DNA of 64,000 nucleotides from Prochilodus magdalenae (Eukaryota; Chordata; Actinopteri; Characiformes; Prochilodontidae). Under the pieces are notes generated by a model. That model saw only the letters and a list, made by a program, of their open reading frames with translations. It was not told where the DNA came from and made no database searches. This document shows, in pieces, positions 11,496 to 23,386 of the stretch. Position numbers and translations under genes: made by a program. Location: positions 526,001 through 590,000 of the forward strand of contig JAMWET010003419.1 of assembly GCA_024036415.1 (NCBI GenBank), written 5' to 3'. Within the stretch, counting starts at the first letter, position 1, and each line of letters begins with the position of its first letter.

Positions 11496-13945
11496 CAACA
11501 TTACCTGAGATTACACACTCCCTCTTACATTCTACTGCTTAATCACGTCACTGCATTGCTGGAAAAGTGATGTTCTACATAGCTAGCACTATCATACATC
11601 TAAAAATGCTCGTGTTTTGTGTCATATACGGTTGCTCAAATCAACTGAAAGCTACGAGGGGCTTTTATCTAGGGATAATATTGACCTAAGAACCCTCGTC
11701 TGCAGCCGGGACAAGGTTGAGGTCAGTCTACTATTCACCAGTGCACCTTCGAAATGAACTAATCTGAAGTCAGCTCCTAAGCGGAGTTCAGCCTTGTGTG
11801 GTCGTGAGGAGCGAGTGTTGTATTTTGCACGGTGGGTGTGCACTAGGGATGGATTTAAAACCCACATGAGGTAATAACAGGTACATTAAGGTCGAGAGGT
11901 GCTGCGATGTGAAGCTCGGTTAATCTCCAAGGCAGTACATGAAAACCACATGACAGACAGTGGAGCACCTTGACACCAAAGTCGACCCAGCTGCTAGCCC
12001 AGCTGCTGAGTTGTATGCCTCAGTACTTCTGTATGCATTCAATAATTTAAAACTGTATATTATATTCAATAACAGAAAACTGTCTTGGAGTAAAAGCCAC
12101 TTCTCACATCTAGCTCCTTCATGTTGTGATCATCTGTGTATAACTTTATCTCATAATATCATCTAGACTAGCACACTGCGGCTTTGCCTCTATCTTATCT
12201 ATTTGGCTTTTCATTTCCTGCCCTCCATCTCATCATGAAGATCATCAATGGATTGTAACAACCAACCCAAATTTGAATAACGTGGAAACTAGCTCAATTT
12301 TTCAACTTCTTGCTGCTCACTATCCCATAATACCCTGAGTGTTCATCTGCTACTATGGTTAGTATCTGAAGGACTGAAGGCCCACTGCATTCGATTAATT
12401 ATAGTCACAATTATGAAGTGGCAGAAGAAGTAACCAATCATGGTTTGGTTTCTGATGAGTGGGACCAACTTTGTAGTCCTCCATACGCTGCTAAGTGAAT
12501 ACGAGGGGCAGCTGAATCAGTAGGTTGAAACGTAAGGTAGCAGTGGCAGCTCTGAACCGAGATTCTCTACTGATGGAGACACTGTGAGACTGCTACAGGG
12601 TGAACCATGAACTAATACATCCGTCTGTTCTTTCAAGTAGAACACGGGATGCCTTTCAGAAGGGTCAAATGTCAATGTAGTTTGAGCAAAGCATCTTCAT
12701 GCATGAGGTTAACCACCCCACCCCACCACCCTCCCAAAAAATGCCCACCAATGGCCCTGAACCCATCTAACCTTCCCAACTTCTTGATGGACACCATGAG
12801 TTTCTAGATCCTCCAGTGGACACTAAAGGCTATTATCTTCAGCTTTTAAGATTTCCAGGAATTCAAGTTCCTGTCTGCCTGTTGGACTGAACGAGCTCCA
12901 CCACCTTAAAGTTTCCTCAAGTCTTTGCTAACTTTCAGTTTGAGGATTTATACTTCTGCCCCGCTGGCTCATTTACACAGGCACACAATGTCCTGTCCCT
13001 CTTTAAGTTTCCTAGCTGTCCTTTTCGGGCCTGCAGGTCAAAGGCTGACCAGGCTGGCTCTCAGCTTTTGTGGAACATCTTGGAGCAGGCCTGGCGAGTT
13101 CTGACAGACTTGTACTAAGGCAGGCAAAACTTTAGCGCAGGCTGGCAGCCGAGCCTGTGATCTGAGGACGAGGCAGAGAGAAGTCCGCTTGTCTGTCAAA
13201 CTAAGAGAGACAGGGAAAGGGCAGGCCAGCCTCCAGTGGCCTGGGCTGCGATTGTGCGTCCGTCTCTCTCTGATCCAGCCCAGATTCTAAGCTCTTGTCT
13301 CCCAGTACCCTCTCTGTCTCACTCTCCCTCTCTCTTTATAGCTCTCTCTCTCTCTCCAAACACTTGATCTTCTCTGTGTCAAAATCGCCTTACAGAAGAT
13401 GAAGGGAAATGAGGGAAACTAGCTGTTTGTCCCGAAACTTTCCGACTTTGGAGAGAGAGAGGAGCTTGATGGCGGTTTGAGATTCCTCTCTGTGCTGTCC
13501 ATAATTTCTGAGGAGTGGCTGAGAAGCTGTTGTTTTTCATCATGCGGCTTGAAAACCAGCAGCATGGTAAAACCGGGAGAGCGCTTTTGCTACAGTAGTC
13601 CTCGGGATGCTGCTAATAAACTGGTTTCTTGGAAACTTCGTAGGAGGCTTCATAAGAAAAACCTTCTATTTTAATTCAGCATCCACCACTCAAACTAAAC
13701 CAACACGCACTTGATGAGCAGAATGCAAAAGCACCACACTACACAAATACCTTTATGACCTTTGATGATGTATGATCTCTGTATTAATAAGCTCTTGACC
13801 TAAATGTTGCGCATAAACCTCCCTTAGGGGCAAAAATCACAAGCAATAAATAATAAAAATGTGGTCACCCATTATAAAAGATTTAATCATATAGATATTT
13901 GCATGTGTCTGTGAACTAAATGCAAGGGACAGTTTATTATACAGG
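11496..13945. other. unassigned sequence
   Basis: No recognised gene or transposon. A C-rich tract with A runs lies at 12712-12745, and CT-rich low-complexity sequence at 13258-13350. The area 12880-13260 is unique-looking, with AGGTCAAAGGCTGACC (an imperfect inverted half-site pair) at about 13036-13051. Confidence 0.35.
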
Positions 13946-14858
13946 TGTCACGCCTGCTGGCTCTCCTCCCATCCCCAATCTCCTGGACTCCATTTCCCAT
14001 AATCCACCACTCGAAGACATCACAGTCACATGTCCACCATCTTCCAGTCCCACTCCGTCTCTCAGGTCTAAGTCTCCAGAATATTGATGTCACCTGTAGC
14101 TGATTAGCCTCGGGTACAAATACTCCTCTCTCCCACTGATCCATTGCGAAGTATTGCCTCAGTGTGCGTACTGAGCGGTTTCCTCTCTGTTATTCTCGTT
14201 TGCTTCCCTGGTTTGACTCCCTTTTGACTTTCTGGTTTACTCTTTGTCTTTCCCCTTTGAATACTGTTGCTGGTCTGGTTGGTTTGCCTGGTTCTGACTT
14301 CTGCTCGTCTCGTTACTCTGACTCAGTCCTTGCCCTCTTGGTTATGTCTGCTTGTGTCTTGTTGCTGCTGTGTTGTGCTACGAGCCTGTTCAATAAACCT
14401 AGCTTTACTTTTAGCTCAGCGTGTGTCACAGTCTGTCTGACCATCCTCACAACAGGTCTGTACTGAACACAGCAACACCAAGAACAATGAAATAATACAA
14501 ATACAATAAAGGGCTAAACATGAGTCGGAGTCAGGGGTCAAACCAAACAGACAATCAGACCAGGCAGAGGTACCAAAGGGAACAAACAGGAGGAGTAAAC
14601 CAGAGTAACAAGATCAAACAGAGAGAGAGCACGCTCAGTACACACCAGAGTGGCAATACTTCACAATGAGCCAGTGCGAGAGAGAAGTATTTAAACAACA
14701 GACTAATTAATGTCAGGTGACCAATCAATATTCAGGAGACCAAGAGCTAGGCAACAGGGTGTGATTGGGCAAGGAAGGACACATGACATCAGGTGGTAGG
14801 TAATGGGAAATGGAGTCCAGGAGATCAGAGGTGAGAGGAGAACCAGCAGGCATGACAG
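13946..14858. mobile_element. foldback (large inverted) repeat of an unidentified element
   Basis: The left arm starts TGTCACGCCTGCTGG (13946). The right arm ends with its inverse, CCAGCAGGCATGACA (14858). The homology continues inwards: CTCCTGGACTCCATTTCCCA, CACATGTCC, CAGAATATTGATG/CTGAATATTGATT, CACTGATCCATTGCGAAGTA versus CACTGGCTCATTGTGAAGTA, and GTGTACTGAGCG. The centre is near 14420-14460. An AATAAA signal lies at about 14392. The two arms look like two copies of one TG...CA-bounded repeat of roughly 450 bp placed head to head. The parent family is not identified; it could be an LTR or a DNA transposon. Confidence 0.8.
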
Positions 14859-15490
14859 TGTCAAGCGTTATTTGAATTTGGTACATTTTTAAAATTGGGA
14901 GAATATTAGAAACAGTCTGGTCAACACTTTCACACAGCCATGAGGTTAAAGCGTGACCGCCAGCCAAAGTCCTGCTAAAACTGACATGCAATCATTTGGT
15001 ATGGGACTTGAGTGTGTGAAATATCCCCCGGTGTTTAGGAGGTCTCTTTGGCTGGCTATTCCAGAGTTGGCTCATTTGCCATAGCAGTGCTGATTCTGGC
15101 TACTCTGGCAATAAAATGTTTGGCTTAAGGATTCTTCTTCTGGTAAATTTCTGTTCTGGTTTTGAAAAGTGCTCTTCCACACATTAAGTAAGATCCTATT
15201 CATCTTGTCTCTGGTCATCTGTGAGAAAGGAGTAACAGTTCAGTGTTTCCACCAATTTCCTGGAAGGATCGGGCCAGTTTTCAGAGTTACAAATACACTG
15301 TGGTCTATTGTCAAGGTTTGTTAGGCAGGTCCTGGACACAGAGACAGCTGCTACTCTATGAGAGTAAACTGGGTGAGCCTGTTTACTACAACGCCACCCT
15401 GAGGTTAGAAAGTGCTGCAGCTCTTGTTAGCTACGAACACCAAAGGCATAAACTCACTGATTGTGTGTGAAGAGCTAAACAAGCTGAGCA
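14859..15490. other. unassigned sequence
   Basis: Nothing recognised. Confidence 0.4.
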
Positions 15491-16134
15491 TTGACACTCA
15501 TCATCAAAACAACATTCGTACAACCAGTTGCACCCAATAAGAATCAACTGCCTGGAATGAAACCGGGTGGGTTTGACATCCTAAGATATGCCAAGATATG
15601 ATTCCTGACTGACCCAACAGCCACGATTGCCCTCCATGAGTCATCCTGTTAGTGCCAGCAGCATTAGCGGACGGCTACACAATGCAGGACAACAAGCCCG
15701 ACCACTGTCCTTAACGTTACCAAAGGCTGCAAGCGTGTCATGCCCAACTGTCATGGAGTGACTCAGAATCGCAGTGGTCGTCATCAGTGACAAGTTCCAG
15801 AGGGCCTGGTGTTACTGAACCTCCACCCCCACCGCATAATCTGCAGGAACTGTGTGAGAATATATCTGCATGGGATGGATTATCACAGGACACCATTAGG
15901 AACCTCTACAACTCCATACCGAGACGTCTGGTATGTTGTGTTAGCAATCATGGAGGCCAAACGGCATACTGAGAGACACTACTTCTGTAGGTGTAGCTCA
16001 GTAAATATTACCCATATCAGTCTAAATGTATCATCATGCATTGTTCCTGGTAACCTTTATCTCCCTCCCTTCCCCATAGCACTGCAGTCCCACACTTCCT
16101 CCTGGGTGCTGCTATTCATTTGATGATGACTGTA
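15491..16134 (+). mobile_element. Tc1-like remnant, family 2 copy A
   Basis: The left end ACTCATCATCAAAACAACAT and the right end ATTCATTTGATGATGACTGT form inverted termini, each followed inwards by a GGTGC/GCACC block (GTTGCACCCA, CTGGGTGCTGC). Between them is a transposase C-terminus. The family recurs at 28057-29085, 36665-36831 and 50216-51293. About 640 bp survive, well short of a full-length Tc1 element (about 1.6 kb). Confidence 0.85.
15805..15972 (+). pseudogene. Tc1-like transposase C-terminal fragment
   Basis: Reads GVTEPPPPPHNLQELCENIS, AWDGLSQDTIRNLYNSIPRR, and ends HGGQTAY followed by a stop. The pattern xLYNSxPRR...GGxTxY-stop is the usual Tc1-family C-terminus. The catalytic acidic residues are not in the surviving part, so the fragment is inactive. 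Confidence 0.85.
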
Positions 16135-17120
16135 TTTACTAATGGAGAACATAATGTTAGATGTTTAAATTCAGGGACCCCAAAACGATGTATTTCAGAT
16201 ATTCAGAGGGTCCCAGTTGTTAACTAGGGTGTCACAGAACCACCAGAATCCGTAAACAGATGTTGGTGCACTACTGGGATGTTTAAACGTATTTCTTATT
16301 TGCTCGTATTTGAATTATGAACATTAAAAGATTAAGACATTATTCATAATAGGAACCATAAAGTAAAACATCATGGGAGTGTGTATGACTCTAGTAGCAT
16401 ACTATTTGAAAGAAGCAGCAAAGGAAAAAAAAAACATTCCCTCAGTTTTCCTAATGGTTGCTGCACAAAGTGCAGGACACAGCAAAGTGCATCCCGGTGA
16501 AAAGACTGCAGAGTCCAAGCATCAGCTGTAAATCACCAGCAGTGCAAAAGGATACACATGCACACAGGCATAAGAAACGAGCAGGGCTTTGGAGGGAGTG
16601 CAAGCCAAAGTCAAAATCCTGGTAAGACCGGCATGGCAATCCTGACTGCAGATTCCCAAGAAACTACTGGGAGGACTTGTGTGAGCAGAAGCTAATACAT
16701 TACCAGGGAGGTGGAGCAACATTTCCCAAACCTTAGCAAAGGTATGCCAGCGCTGTTTCAGGCTCTGAATGTGGAAAGGGTTTAGCTACTGGTTTAGCTA
16801 AGGGTTTCACTTTCACAGCATTCTACATTACCGGTTCTGTTACCCCAACAAAGCTCTCAGATCCAAAGACTTCGTAATTATGACTTAGCAAAATGCTAAA
16901 TAAGACCATGTGACGGCAACACAAGCCTTGAGCTGATCTGTATCTGGCCAGCACACCTTAAGAGTGTGCTATTGTTCAGTGTAGCTGATGAGCACGGTTG
17001 GCGACACGGAAGGCCAAGGCGTCCTCGGGCCCCACAGGGAGGATCCGGCTCTGCTTGTTAGAGCAGGTTTCGACTACACTGCTCCTCTCTTAGGCTGACA
17101 TTTCCAATGGCATTGTCTGC
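16135..17120. other. unassigned sequence
   Basis: Nothing recognised. A poly-A tract lies near 16424. The minus frames at 16451-16722 look like chance. Confidence 0.4.
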
Positions 17121-17175
17121 GGAGAGACATGCTCGAACGGGGGGGGGGTGTTGGGGCGGTGGGGGGACCTGAACA
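17121..17175. repeat. G-rich tract with quadruplex potential
   Basis: Runs of nine, four and six G within about 40 bases (17138-17167). Confidence 0.7.
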
Positions 17176-17406
17176 CCAGAGTTGCTTCCAGCGAGGTGAA
17201 CACTGCCGTCGGTGGTAAATGAGATCCCAAAGGGAGTGTGTGTGGGGAGACAGGCGGGGAGGGAGGAGAAGGAGGCAGCGGCATTATCTAGCCCGCTAAT
17301 GAACGATTGTCTAATTTCCATCAAAAGCAGTCAGGAGGCCTGGGCTGCCTCGGCTCTATCTCTCTCTAAACACTGTCACGATAAAGGAATGTTAAAAGAA
17401 AAGGAG

Positions 17407-17441
17407 GTGGGGTGGTGGTGGTGGTGGTGGTGGTTGGTTGG
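17407..17441. repeat. (GGT)n microsatellite
   Basis: GGTGG followed by about nine GGT units and a GGTTGGTTGGG end. Confidence 0.9.
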
Positions 17442-17549
17442 GTAAGAGCTGTCAAGAGGGGCACCATGGTCAGAAACGAGAGAGCCTGAGGAGGAGGGGG
17501 GAGGTGGAGGAAAAGTTCTCTATCCGTCTCTTGTTATCTTCTATTTCCT

Positions 17550-18270
17550 GAGCTCTGCCTGGCTACATGAATAATCTTAAAGTACAGACAATCGCACACC
17601 GCTGCTGAAGATAAAGCGCGAGTGACAAAATATCAACTTCATCCTTCCAAAGAGAAAACGGAGCGAAAGCCCCTCCAAAGCGGTTATTAGAATATCAGTA
17701 CAGGCAGTAATTAATTTCAACTTTAATTACTCGTGCTGTTCCCCGCCGATTAGATCGCAGGTCTGAGATGGGTTATTAAAACAGCTGGGAACTATACGGT
17801 GTGTAAATGTGTAAGAGGAAGAAAGAGTGTGTTCATTTCCTCAACTCCCTCTTAACCTGCTTGTTGAATGTTGCAATTACATTTAACCGCATAAAAAAAC
17901 GAGAGAGATGAAAAATCAGGCGAGCGGAGGGGAGCGGAGGGGAGCGGAGGGGAGCGCGGGCGCCGCAGAAAAAGGTTTGTTTGAAGAACGCTGACTGAGG
18001 CAGAAGAGATGACGGCGATACCATCAGGCTCAATGAGCGATGCTCAGGTTTTTGTTTCTTGAAGGTCAATAACAGTTTGGAATTAATATGGCTTTGTGAT
18101 ATCCAGGGAGCGCAGCATTAGTGGCACTCGCTCGGGGGATTTTTGCCCGGGATCTGAATCGGTTCTAGCAGGAAACTGATAAAAGGGGGCGTCTTCCCCT
18201 CTGCAAAGTCAATTTCTAAATCCGGGAGTCGGAATTAGAGTCTCAACTTCGTTATCGTCATTTGGAGTCA
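17550..18270. promoter_or_regulatory. candidate cis-regulatory (conserved non-coding-like) block
   Basis: Unique, high-complexity sequence without repeat signatures and with dense homeodomain-type cores: TAATTAAT at 17708, TTAATTAC at 17723 and GGTTATTA in several places. A short (GGAGCGGAGG)-type tandem at about 17929-17957 interrupts it. Developmental enhancers often look like this, but conservation was not tested, so function is an inference. Confidence 0.3.
17929..17957. repeat. 10-bp tandem, GGAGCGGAGG type
   Basis: Three consecutive GGAGCGGAGG-like units. G-rich, with quadruplex potential. Confidence 0.8.
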
Positions 18271-18483
18271 GTGGATAAACCAAACAAACCCCACAAAATT
18301 CTGCACCTTCGTCGTTGAAGGGGGTTTACGGAGGTACGTCACAGTTCGGAGGAAGTCCCTATACCATAAAGGAAAAAGAAACATGCGTTTTAATTTGTCT
18401 GTTTTTTTATAAATCATTTGAGCACAACAGTGTCCAGTTAGGGCAGGGCTTCCCTTCTTCTCCTTCTTCTCCTCAGGGCTCAT

Positions 18484-18705
18484 CTATGTTTCACTAGACA
18501 GTATGAAGAAAAAACCAACTACACCAACATGCGAATGACTCAAGTCGGCTGCACATGTGACGTACGCCAGGATGGGCCTTATCACTGTACCAGACTGAGT
18601 GTATGGGGTCGTCCTATCGTTCACACCCTCCATCCTGACCGTGCTGTTGTATTGGTAGCCTCCTTTGCAAGCAAATGTATCCCTTAGAGAGGAGTTCGAA
18701 AGAAG
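18484..18705. other. 5' flank of a Tc1-like remnant, unassigned
   Basis: Lies just upstream of the transposase remnant and may be its leader. No terminal repeat is recognised. The 138-codon minus frame covering 18484-18900 is antisense to the transposase and is not a gene. Confidence 0.4.
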
Positions 18706-18900
18706 TTTGAAGAGCTGGAGAGGGGTTGCATCGTAGGGCTCCAGGAAGTGGGATGGTCTTACCAACGCATTGTGCGCCATATCAGTCCTGTGGATATCAT
18801 AATAGCACACTGTTGGCAGCAGTGGATAAAAGAAGGCATACGCCAGTGACATAAAGGATCTGGGAGACCGATACAAACCACGGAGAGGGAGAACCAACAA
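18706..18900 (+). pseudogene. Tc1-like transposase N-terminal remnant, family 3
   Basis: The plus strand reads FEELERGCIVGLQEVGWSYQ, RIVRHISPVD, HCWQQWIKEG, then after a stop KGSGRPIQTTEREN. This follows the well-known Tc1 N-terminal pattern (FERGRIVGLxxxGxSY, RxWQQW, GSGRPxxTTxRED): a paired-type helix-turn-helix followed by a GRPR-like linker. In-frame stops occur after about 47 residues and again at the end. The catalytic domain is absent. Confidence 0.85.
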
Positions 18901-19593
18901 AGTGAATGAGGGAATTTAGGCAATGGTCGCTATGTATATTTTATACTGGGTGGGTTTATGAAAGTGGCCAAACAATAGAGGAGTTAATCTGCAGCAGAAA
19001 AGACACTGTTAGCTAATTAGCTAGCTAACGGTAGCTATCCATCTCAAACAACTTCACAGTTACAAGTCTGTCCAAAGAGAATGAACTCCACATCAGTGAT
19101 GGTGAATAAGTCTGCTAACGTTAGCTATACAGCTACACTTCAAAACTAAAGAGCCCAGGCGAACATCTAAAACAACTGCAGGCCATACTCACCGTAGTTA
19201 AGGTCAATGTGCTTAATCCACTATATTAATAACACTGGGGAAAATGGCCTCTGATGAGACAACGGTGGAACCTTTTGGAAGACATGGCTTAAACATAAGA
19301 CCATCAAACCAGCAGTCTAATCTGGTGGTGGTAGTCTGACGGTCTAGTGCTACTGATTCTGCAGGACCTTTATGTCATCATTGATGGAACCATGAAATCT
19401 GCTCTCCATCAGAAAATACTGATAAAAATGTCCGTCCCTGCAGCATGCAAGTCCTGAAATCGGCAGTTCCTGCTCAAACACGCTCTGATGTAGCCGAATT
19501 CTGAAAAGGAGAGTGAGTCAACATTCACAGAGCAATGTGAAAGCCTCATCGCACATTATCACAAACGTATGATTGCAACTGTTACTGTCAAGG
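18901..19593. other. unassigned sequence
   Basis: GCTAG-rich phrases (TTAGCTAATTAGCTAGCTAA at about 19010) but no gene. Confidence 0.4.
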
Positions 19594-19800
19594 GCGGCAC
19601 GGCCCGTTATTAGGTTTCGGAGGGAATATGGGTTTTGAATAAATCTTTATCTTTAAGGAATGGAATGAACATATAAATGTTGGATCATGTGTTTACTCGT
19701 CTTTATCTTAAATTGATCTGGATGATTTAGACATTTAAAAGCAACAAATTATCAGAAATAGAAGCAATTAAGTGAGGTGCAAATACTTTTTCACAGTACT
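19594..19800. mobile_element. terminal fragment of a DNA transposon (probably Tc1-like)
   Basis: GGGCGGCACGGCCCG, GGGTTTTGAATAAATCTTTA and GTGCAAATACTTTTTCACAG match a transposon end I recognise from many fish genomes. No coding part is attached. Confidence 0.5.
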
Positions 19801-20731
19801 ATACATATTGGCTCTGCCAGAAGCTGGTGAATGTCTGTCTCCGGGTCTCGTCAGTTCTGCATGGCTTTGTTTTAGCATGGGTGTCATTCTAATGCCTCTT
19901 CCTTTCACTAACTTTCAGCCCTGTACAGATCAGCACTGTGGGCGACGCCCCCACCAGCTAGGGTGGCCACGTGTCCGTTTTAAGGCCTGTCAGCACAGTA
20001 CTGGACGGACAGCTGTTAGTCCTCTTTTCGGGATGAACTAAATGTGTGTCATTGGCTCACGTCTGTGTCAAAAGACGTGCCTTGCATTTCATTGGTTTAC
20101 CTAGGTCATGTGACATTGTGACTTGGCTGCCGGCTAACAGCAGGTCAACTTTTTAAATGCTAGTGAATTAGTGAGCTCCCGTCTGACTTACGAATGTCAT
20201 CCAACCAGTCCACGAAGCAGACCCTCACAAAGTGACATTAACGGTAGCAGTGGGTCGGGTCAGCAGGTGCAGGGCAAGCCCTCAACACAGTAAATTAATG
20301 TTTATTAACCCAGAATGTAAAGTAATATAGCATCTGAGCGCACTATATGGGCTTTGTTTTGACAGATTATATTATTGTATGGAATTTAGACTTAGCAGAA
20401 TTAGTTGTTCATTTTAAGAGACCTGTTTTAATTTCCCTTATTTGCATATTTACCATTACACTTTAATAAAAAAAAAAATAAAGAAATAGTAATTCAAACT
20501 TTTCTGAAGACAAACGACACTGTATGAACTCTTTGCATTCACCTCAAGAGATGCTATTCCCTGTTCGAAGGTCAAGTGCAGCATTTATTTTCTTAAGACC
20601 AGTTCTGCCTGACTTGCCTGGTCCTCAAAACGATAGCAGGCCTTAGCATTAGCGACTGTCCACTCAGAAAGAAAGCAATTCCACAACAGAAACAGGTACT
20701 CCAAAACAGAGCGTCTGTAAGCTGGGATGAT
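19801..20731. other. unassigned sequence
   Basis: Nothing recognised. A poly-A/AT tract lies near 20466. Confidence 0.4.
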
Positions 20732-20962
20732 CTAAAAATCCTCTGAATGTGGGGTATCCTGCGGGAGATCTTGCCGAAGTGCTTTAAGAAGTCTTATTGA
20801 ATACACTACGGGAAGCATGCAGCTGCTAAGGATGGAAATACCAAGAAGCATCTTAAGAATAAGAGCGAATCCTGAGAAGAACAGCTTTAGGACATTAAAG
20901 AACTTTTCCATGACTGCTGAAGGCATATTGCGGATGGATTTTCTAATATTGCTGGTGTCCAA
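20732..20962 (-). other. unassigned 76-codon open frame with a membrane-like stretch
   Basis: Begins MDTSNIRKSIRNMPSAVMEK. A hydrophobic segment (about residues 22-54, FFNVLKLFFSGFALILKMLL and on) is followed by a charged tail ending PHSEDF-stop. The composition looks more protein-like than its neighbours. A short TIR element (20954-21130) begins exactly over the first codons, so any longer upstream frame is cut off. It could be the end of a broken gene copy, or chance. No family recognised. Confidence 0.25.
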
Positions 20963-21130
20963 AGAAAAACATGTATCTCAATTTTTGTAGATTTTTACTT
21001 TTATGCCTCATTTGATGACATGAGCTGCCCTTTACACTGGGTGGAAATTTCATGAAGAACTGACCAACAGAAATGGCCCAAACTGCTTGGAAAGACGTCT
21101 GGTTCCATTGACTTCCATTCAAATAAATTC
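20954..21130 (+). mobile_element. truncated copy of short TIR element (family of 29315-29569)
   Basis: Starts GTGTCCAAAGAAAAACATGT and matches the complete copy for about 175 bp (TTTTTACTTTTATGCCTCAT, GGAAAGACGTCTGGTTCCAT). The right end is missing. Confidence 0.8.
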
Positions 21131-21435
21131 ATTTAATCAAGTCATTTAGGAGCCTGTATTATAAATGTTATGATCTTGTTTTTGAGAGTTTAGTAATTAT
21201 TGAGTTCCTCCGTGTGAGTCTTGGTTCCTCTCAGTGTTCCTAATGCTCTTAGTGAGTTTATCCAGTGTTGGATCCTTTTGTGGAAGGATCCTCATGTTCA
21301 GTGTTCAACGTATGTGGTACCAGCACCTCTACAGTTTACTCTACGCTGTTCTTATCTAAACAGATGATTACAGGCACCATTGCTTTCTGCTAAAGAATGA
21401 CTACATTCATAATAAACATTACCTTATTGAATAAG
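21131..21435. other. unassigned sequence
   Basis: No gene seen. It leads into the minisatellite. Confidence 0.4.
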
Positions 21436-22250
21436 CTTTTCCTTCTTCCACTCTTCCTCTTCATCTTAAGCCTCACCTCCTCTAAGTTTTTCCTCTCCCT
21501 ACTCTTAGGAAGTTCTTCCTTTTTAGTCTCACTTCCTCCAAACTTTTCCTTCTCCTGCTCCTATGAAGTTCTTCCTCATAGTCTCACTTCTTCCAAGCTT
21601 TCCTTCTCCTGCTCTTAGGAAGTTCTGCCTTTTTAGTCTTACTTCCTCTAAACCTTTCCTTCTCCTGCTCCTATGAAGTTCTTCCCTTTTAGTCTCTCTT
21701 CCTCTAAACTTTTCCTCCCCCTGCTCATAGGAAGTTCTTCCTTTTTAGTCTCACTTCCTCTAAACTTTCCTTCTCCTGCTCTTAGGAAGTTCTTCCTTTT
21801 TAGTCTCACTTCCTCTAAGCTTTCCTTCTCCTGGTCTTAGGAAGTTCTTCCTCATAGTCTCACTTCCTCTAAGCTTTCCTTCTCCTGCTCTTAGGAAGTT
21901 CTTCCTTTTTAGTCTCACTTCCTCTAAGCTTTCCTTCTCCTGCTCTTAGGAAGTTCTTCCTTTTTAGTCTCACTTCCTTCAAGTTTTCCTTCTCCTGGTC
22001 TTAGGAAGTTCTTCCTTTTTAGTCTCACTTCCTTCAAGTTTTCCTTCTTCTCGTCTTAGGAAGTTCTTTCTTTCTCCTGTTCTTAGGAAGTTCTTCCTTT
22101 TTAGTCTCACTTCCTCTAAGTTTTCCTTTATTTGGTCTTAGGAAGTTTTTTCTTTCTCCTGTTCTTAGGAAGTTCTACCTTTTAGTCTCACTTCCTCTAA
22201 ACCTTTCCTTCTCCTGCTCTTAGGATGTTCTCCCTTTTTATTCTCAGTGC
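21436..22250. repeat. 55-bp pyrimidine-rich minisatellite
   Basis: About 14 tandem units built on CTTAGGAAGTTCTTCC, TTTTTAGTCTCACTTCCTC and TAAGCTTTCCTTCTCCTG. Successive CTTAG starts at 21781 and 21836 give the 55-bp period. Some units are shortened (about 22065-22150). The plus strand is strongly pyrimidine-biased, which gives triplex-forming potential. The SL/F-rich frames across it are by-products. Confidence 0.93.
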
Positions 22251-23199
22251 CTATAAGCTTCTATTTCTCTTGCTCTCAGTGTTTCTTCTCTTTCTCATGG
22301 TCTTTTTCAGTCTGGATGTGTAGAGACCCTATTTCTTCCTATGTGTATTTCTTCCGTCTTGATTTCTCTCAGTGCTTTTTCTTTATGTTCTTAGAAAGTT
22401 CTTCTTGCCACTGTTGCTTTCGTTTTTATCATTAGGATCTAGACCTGTATTCCTGGAAAGCTGCTTTGGGACAATTGGCTGTATAGTAAATACCTCTCGC
22501 CTACTAAGAGTCATACTGCTTAGTGTAAGTGTTAACAGATAGGCCGTTTCAAGTCATTAGCTTCCCTCTTTGACTCCCCACTACTCGTCCATAAGAGAGC
22601 ATCTCTCTCAGACCATGTGGGGAAGGTGCATGGTTGGCCTCTCTCTCAGAGGGGTTCCTCCGGCCTCTCCGACTTCTACAACTGCTCAAGAGCTAGTCGA
22701 GCCAAAGCGCTGATCTTCACTCAGGAGCGGCCAACGTCCCGCTAAGCGTGTGTGCTGAGATGGTGGTTAGCCATTTGGAAACAGGCTTTGAAAAAACAAG
22801 GAAGGGTTCAGCAGTTTTTCCAAATTAGTTCCACAAAGCTGCTCTTACCCCGAGCGTACATGATTGATGGAGAATGCTATTGGCCTTTCCCTTTGCCATT
22901 TTCAACGCGGGATCATAATAGAAGCGGATTGGGCCAAGATTTGCGAGTTTGGCATGCTACAAATGCTACGTGTTGTTAACAGTCTGGGACTCAGCACGCG
23001 GCTCAAGGAACGCTCCACAGATCAGTCGCAGTGTGCCTTTGAAACTGGAATTCTGAAAAGTCGGTGTCAAAGTAGGCCTGAGTCGGAAAGCCCTGCGATA
23101 ACCCCAACCGAGACTACATAAACACCCAATATCTCTCTAATGCATGTGGTAAATAATGCCCGCCATCAGTGGGTAGGTGATGACGTCCATGTGAGTGGC
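22251..23199. other. unassigned sequence
   Basis: Continues T-rich to about 22430, probably decayed array. After that it is unique-looking without a recognised gene. Confidence 0.35.
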
Positions 23200-23349
23200 A
23201 TGTCACTGTTTCGGAAATGAAAGGTCACTTAATATTTTAATTGGATTGCGATAAGGACGCTTGTATTGGCACTTTGATAAAAGCTTGCAATCCATCTTCT
23301 GATTTAAGTGTTATCTATATCGGAACTTATAAACCATCCGACTCCATCC

Positions 23350-23386
<37 letters not shown>

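Noticed and set aside
18484..18900. 138-codon minus frame
   Set aside because: The plus strand of the same DNA carries recognisable Tc1 transposase N-terminal motifs, so the minus frame is a shadow.
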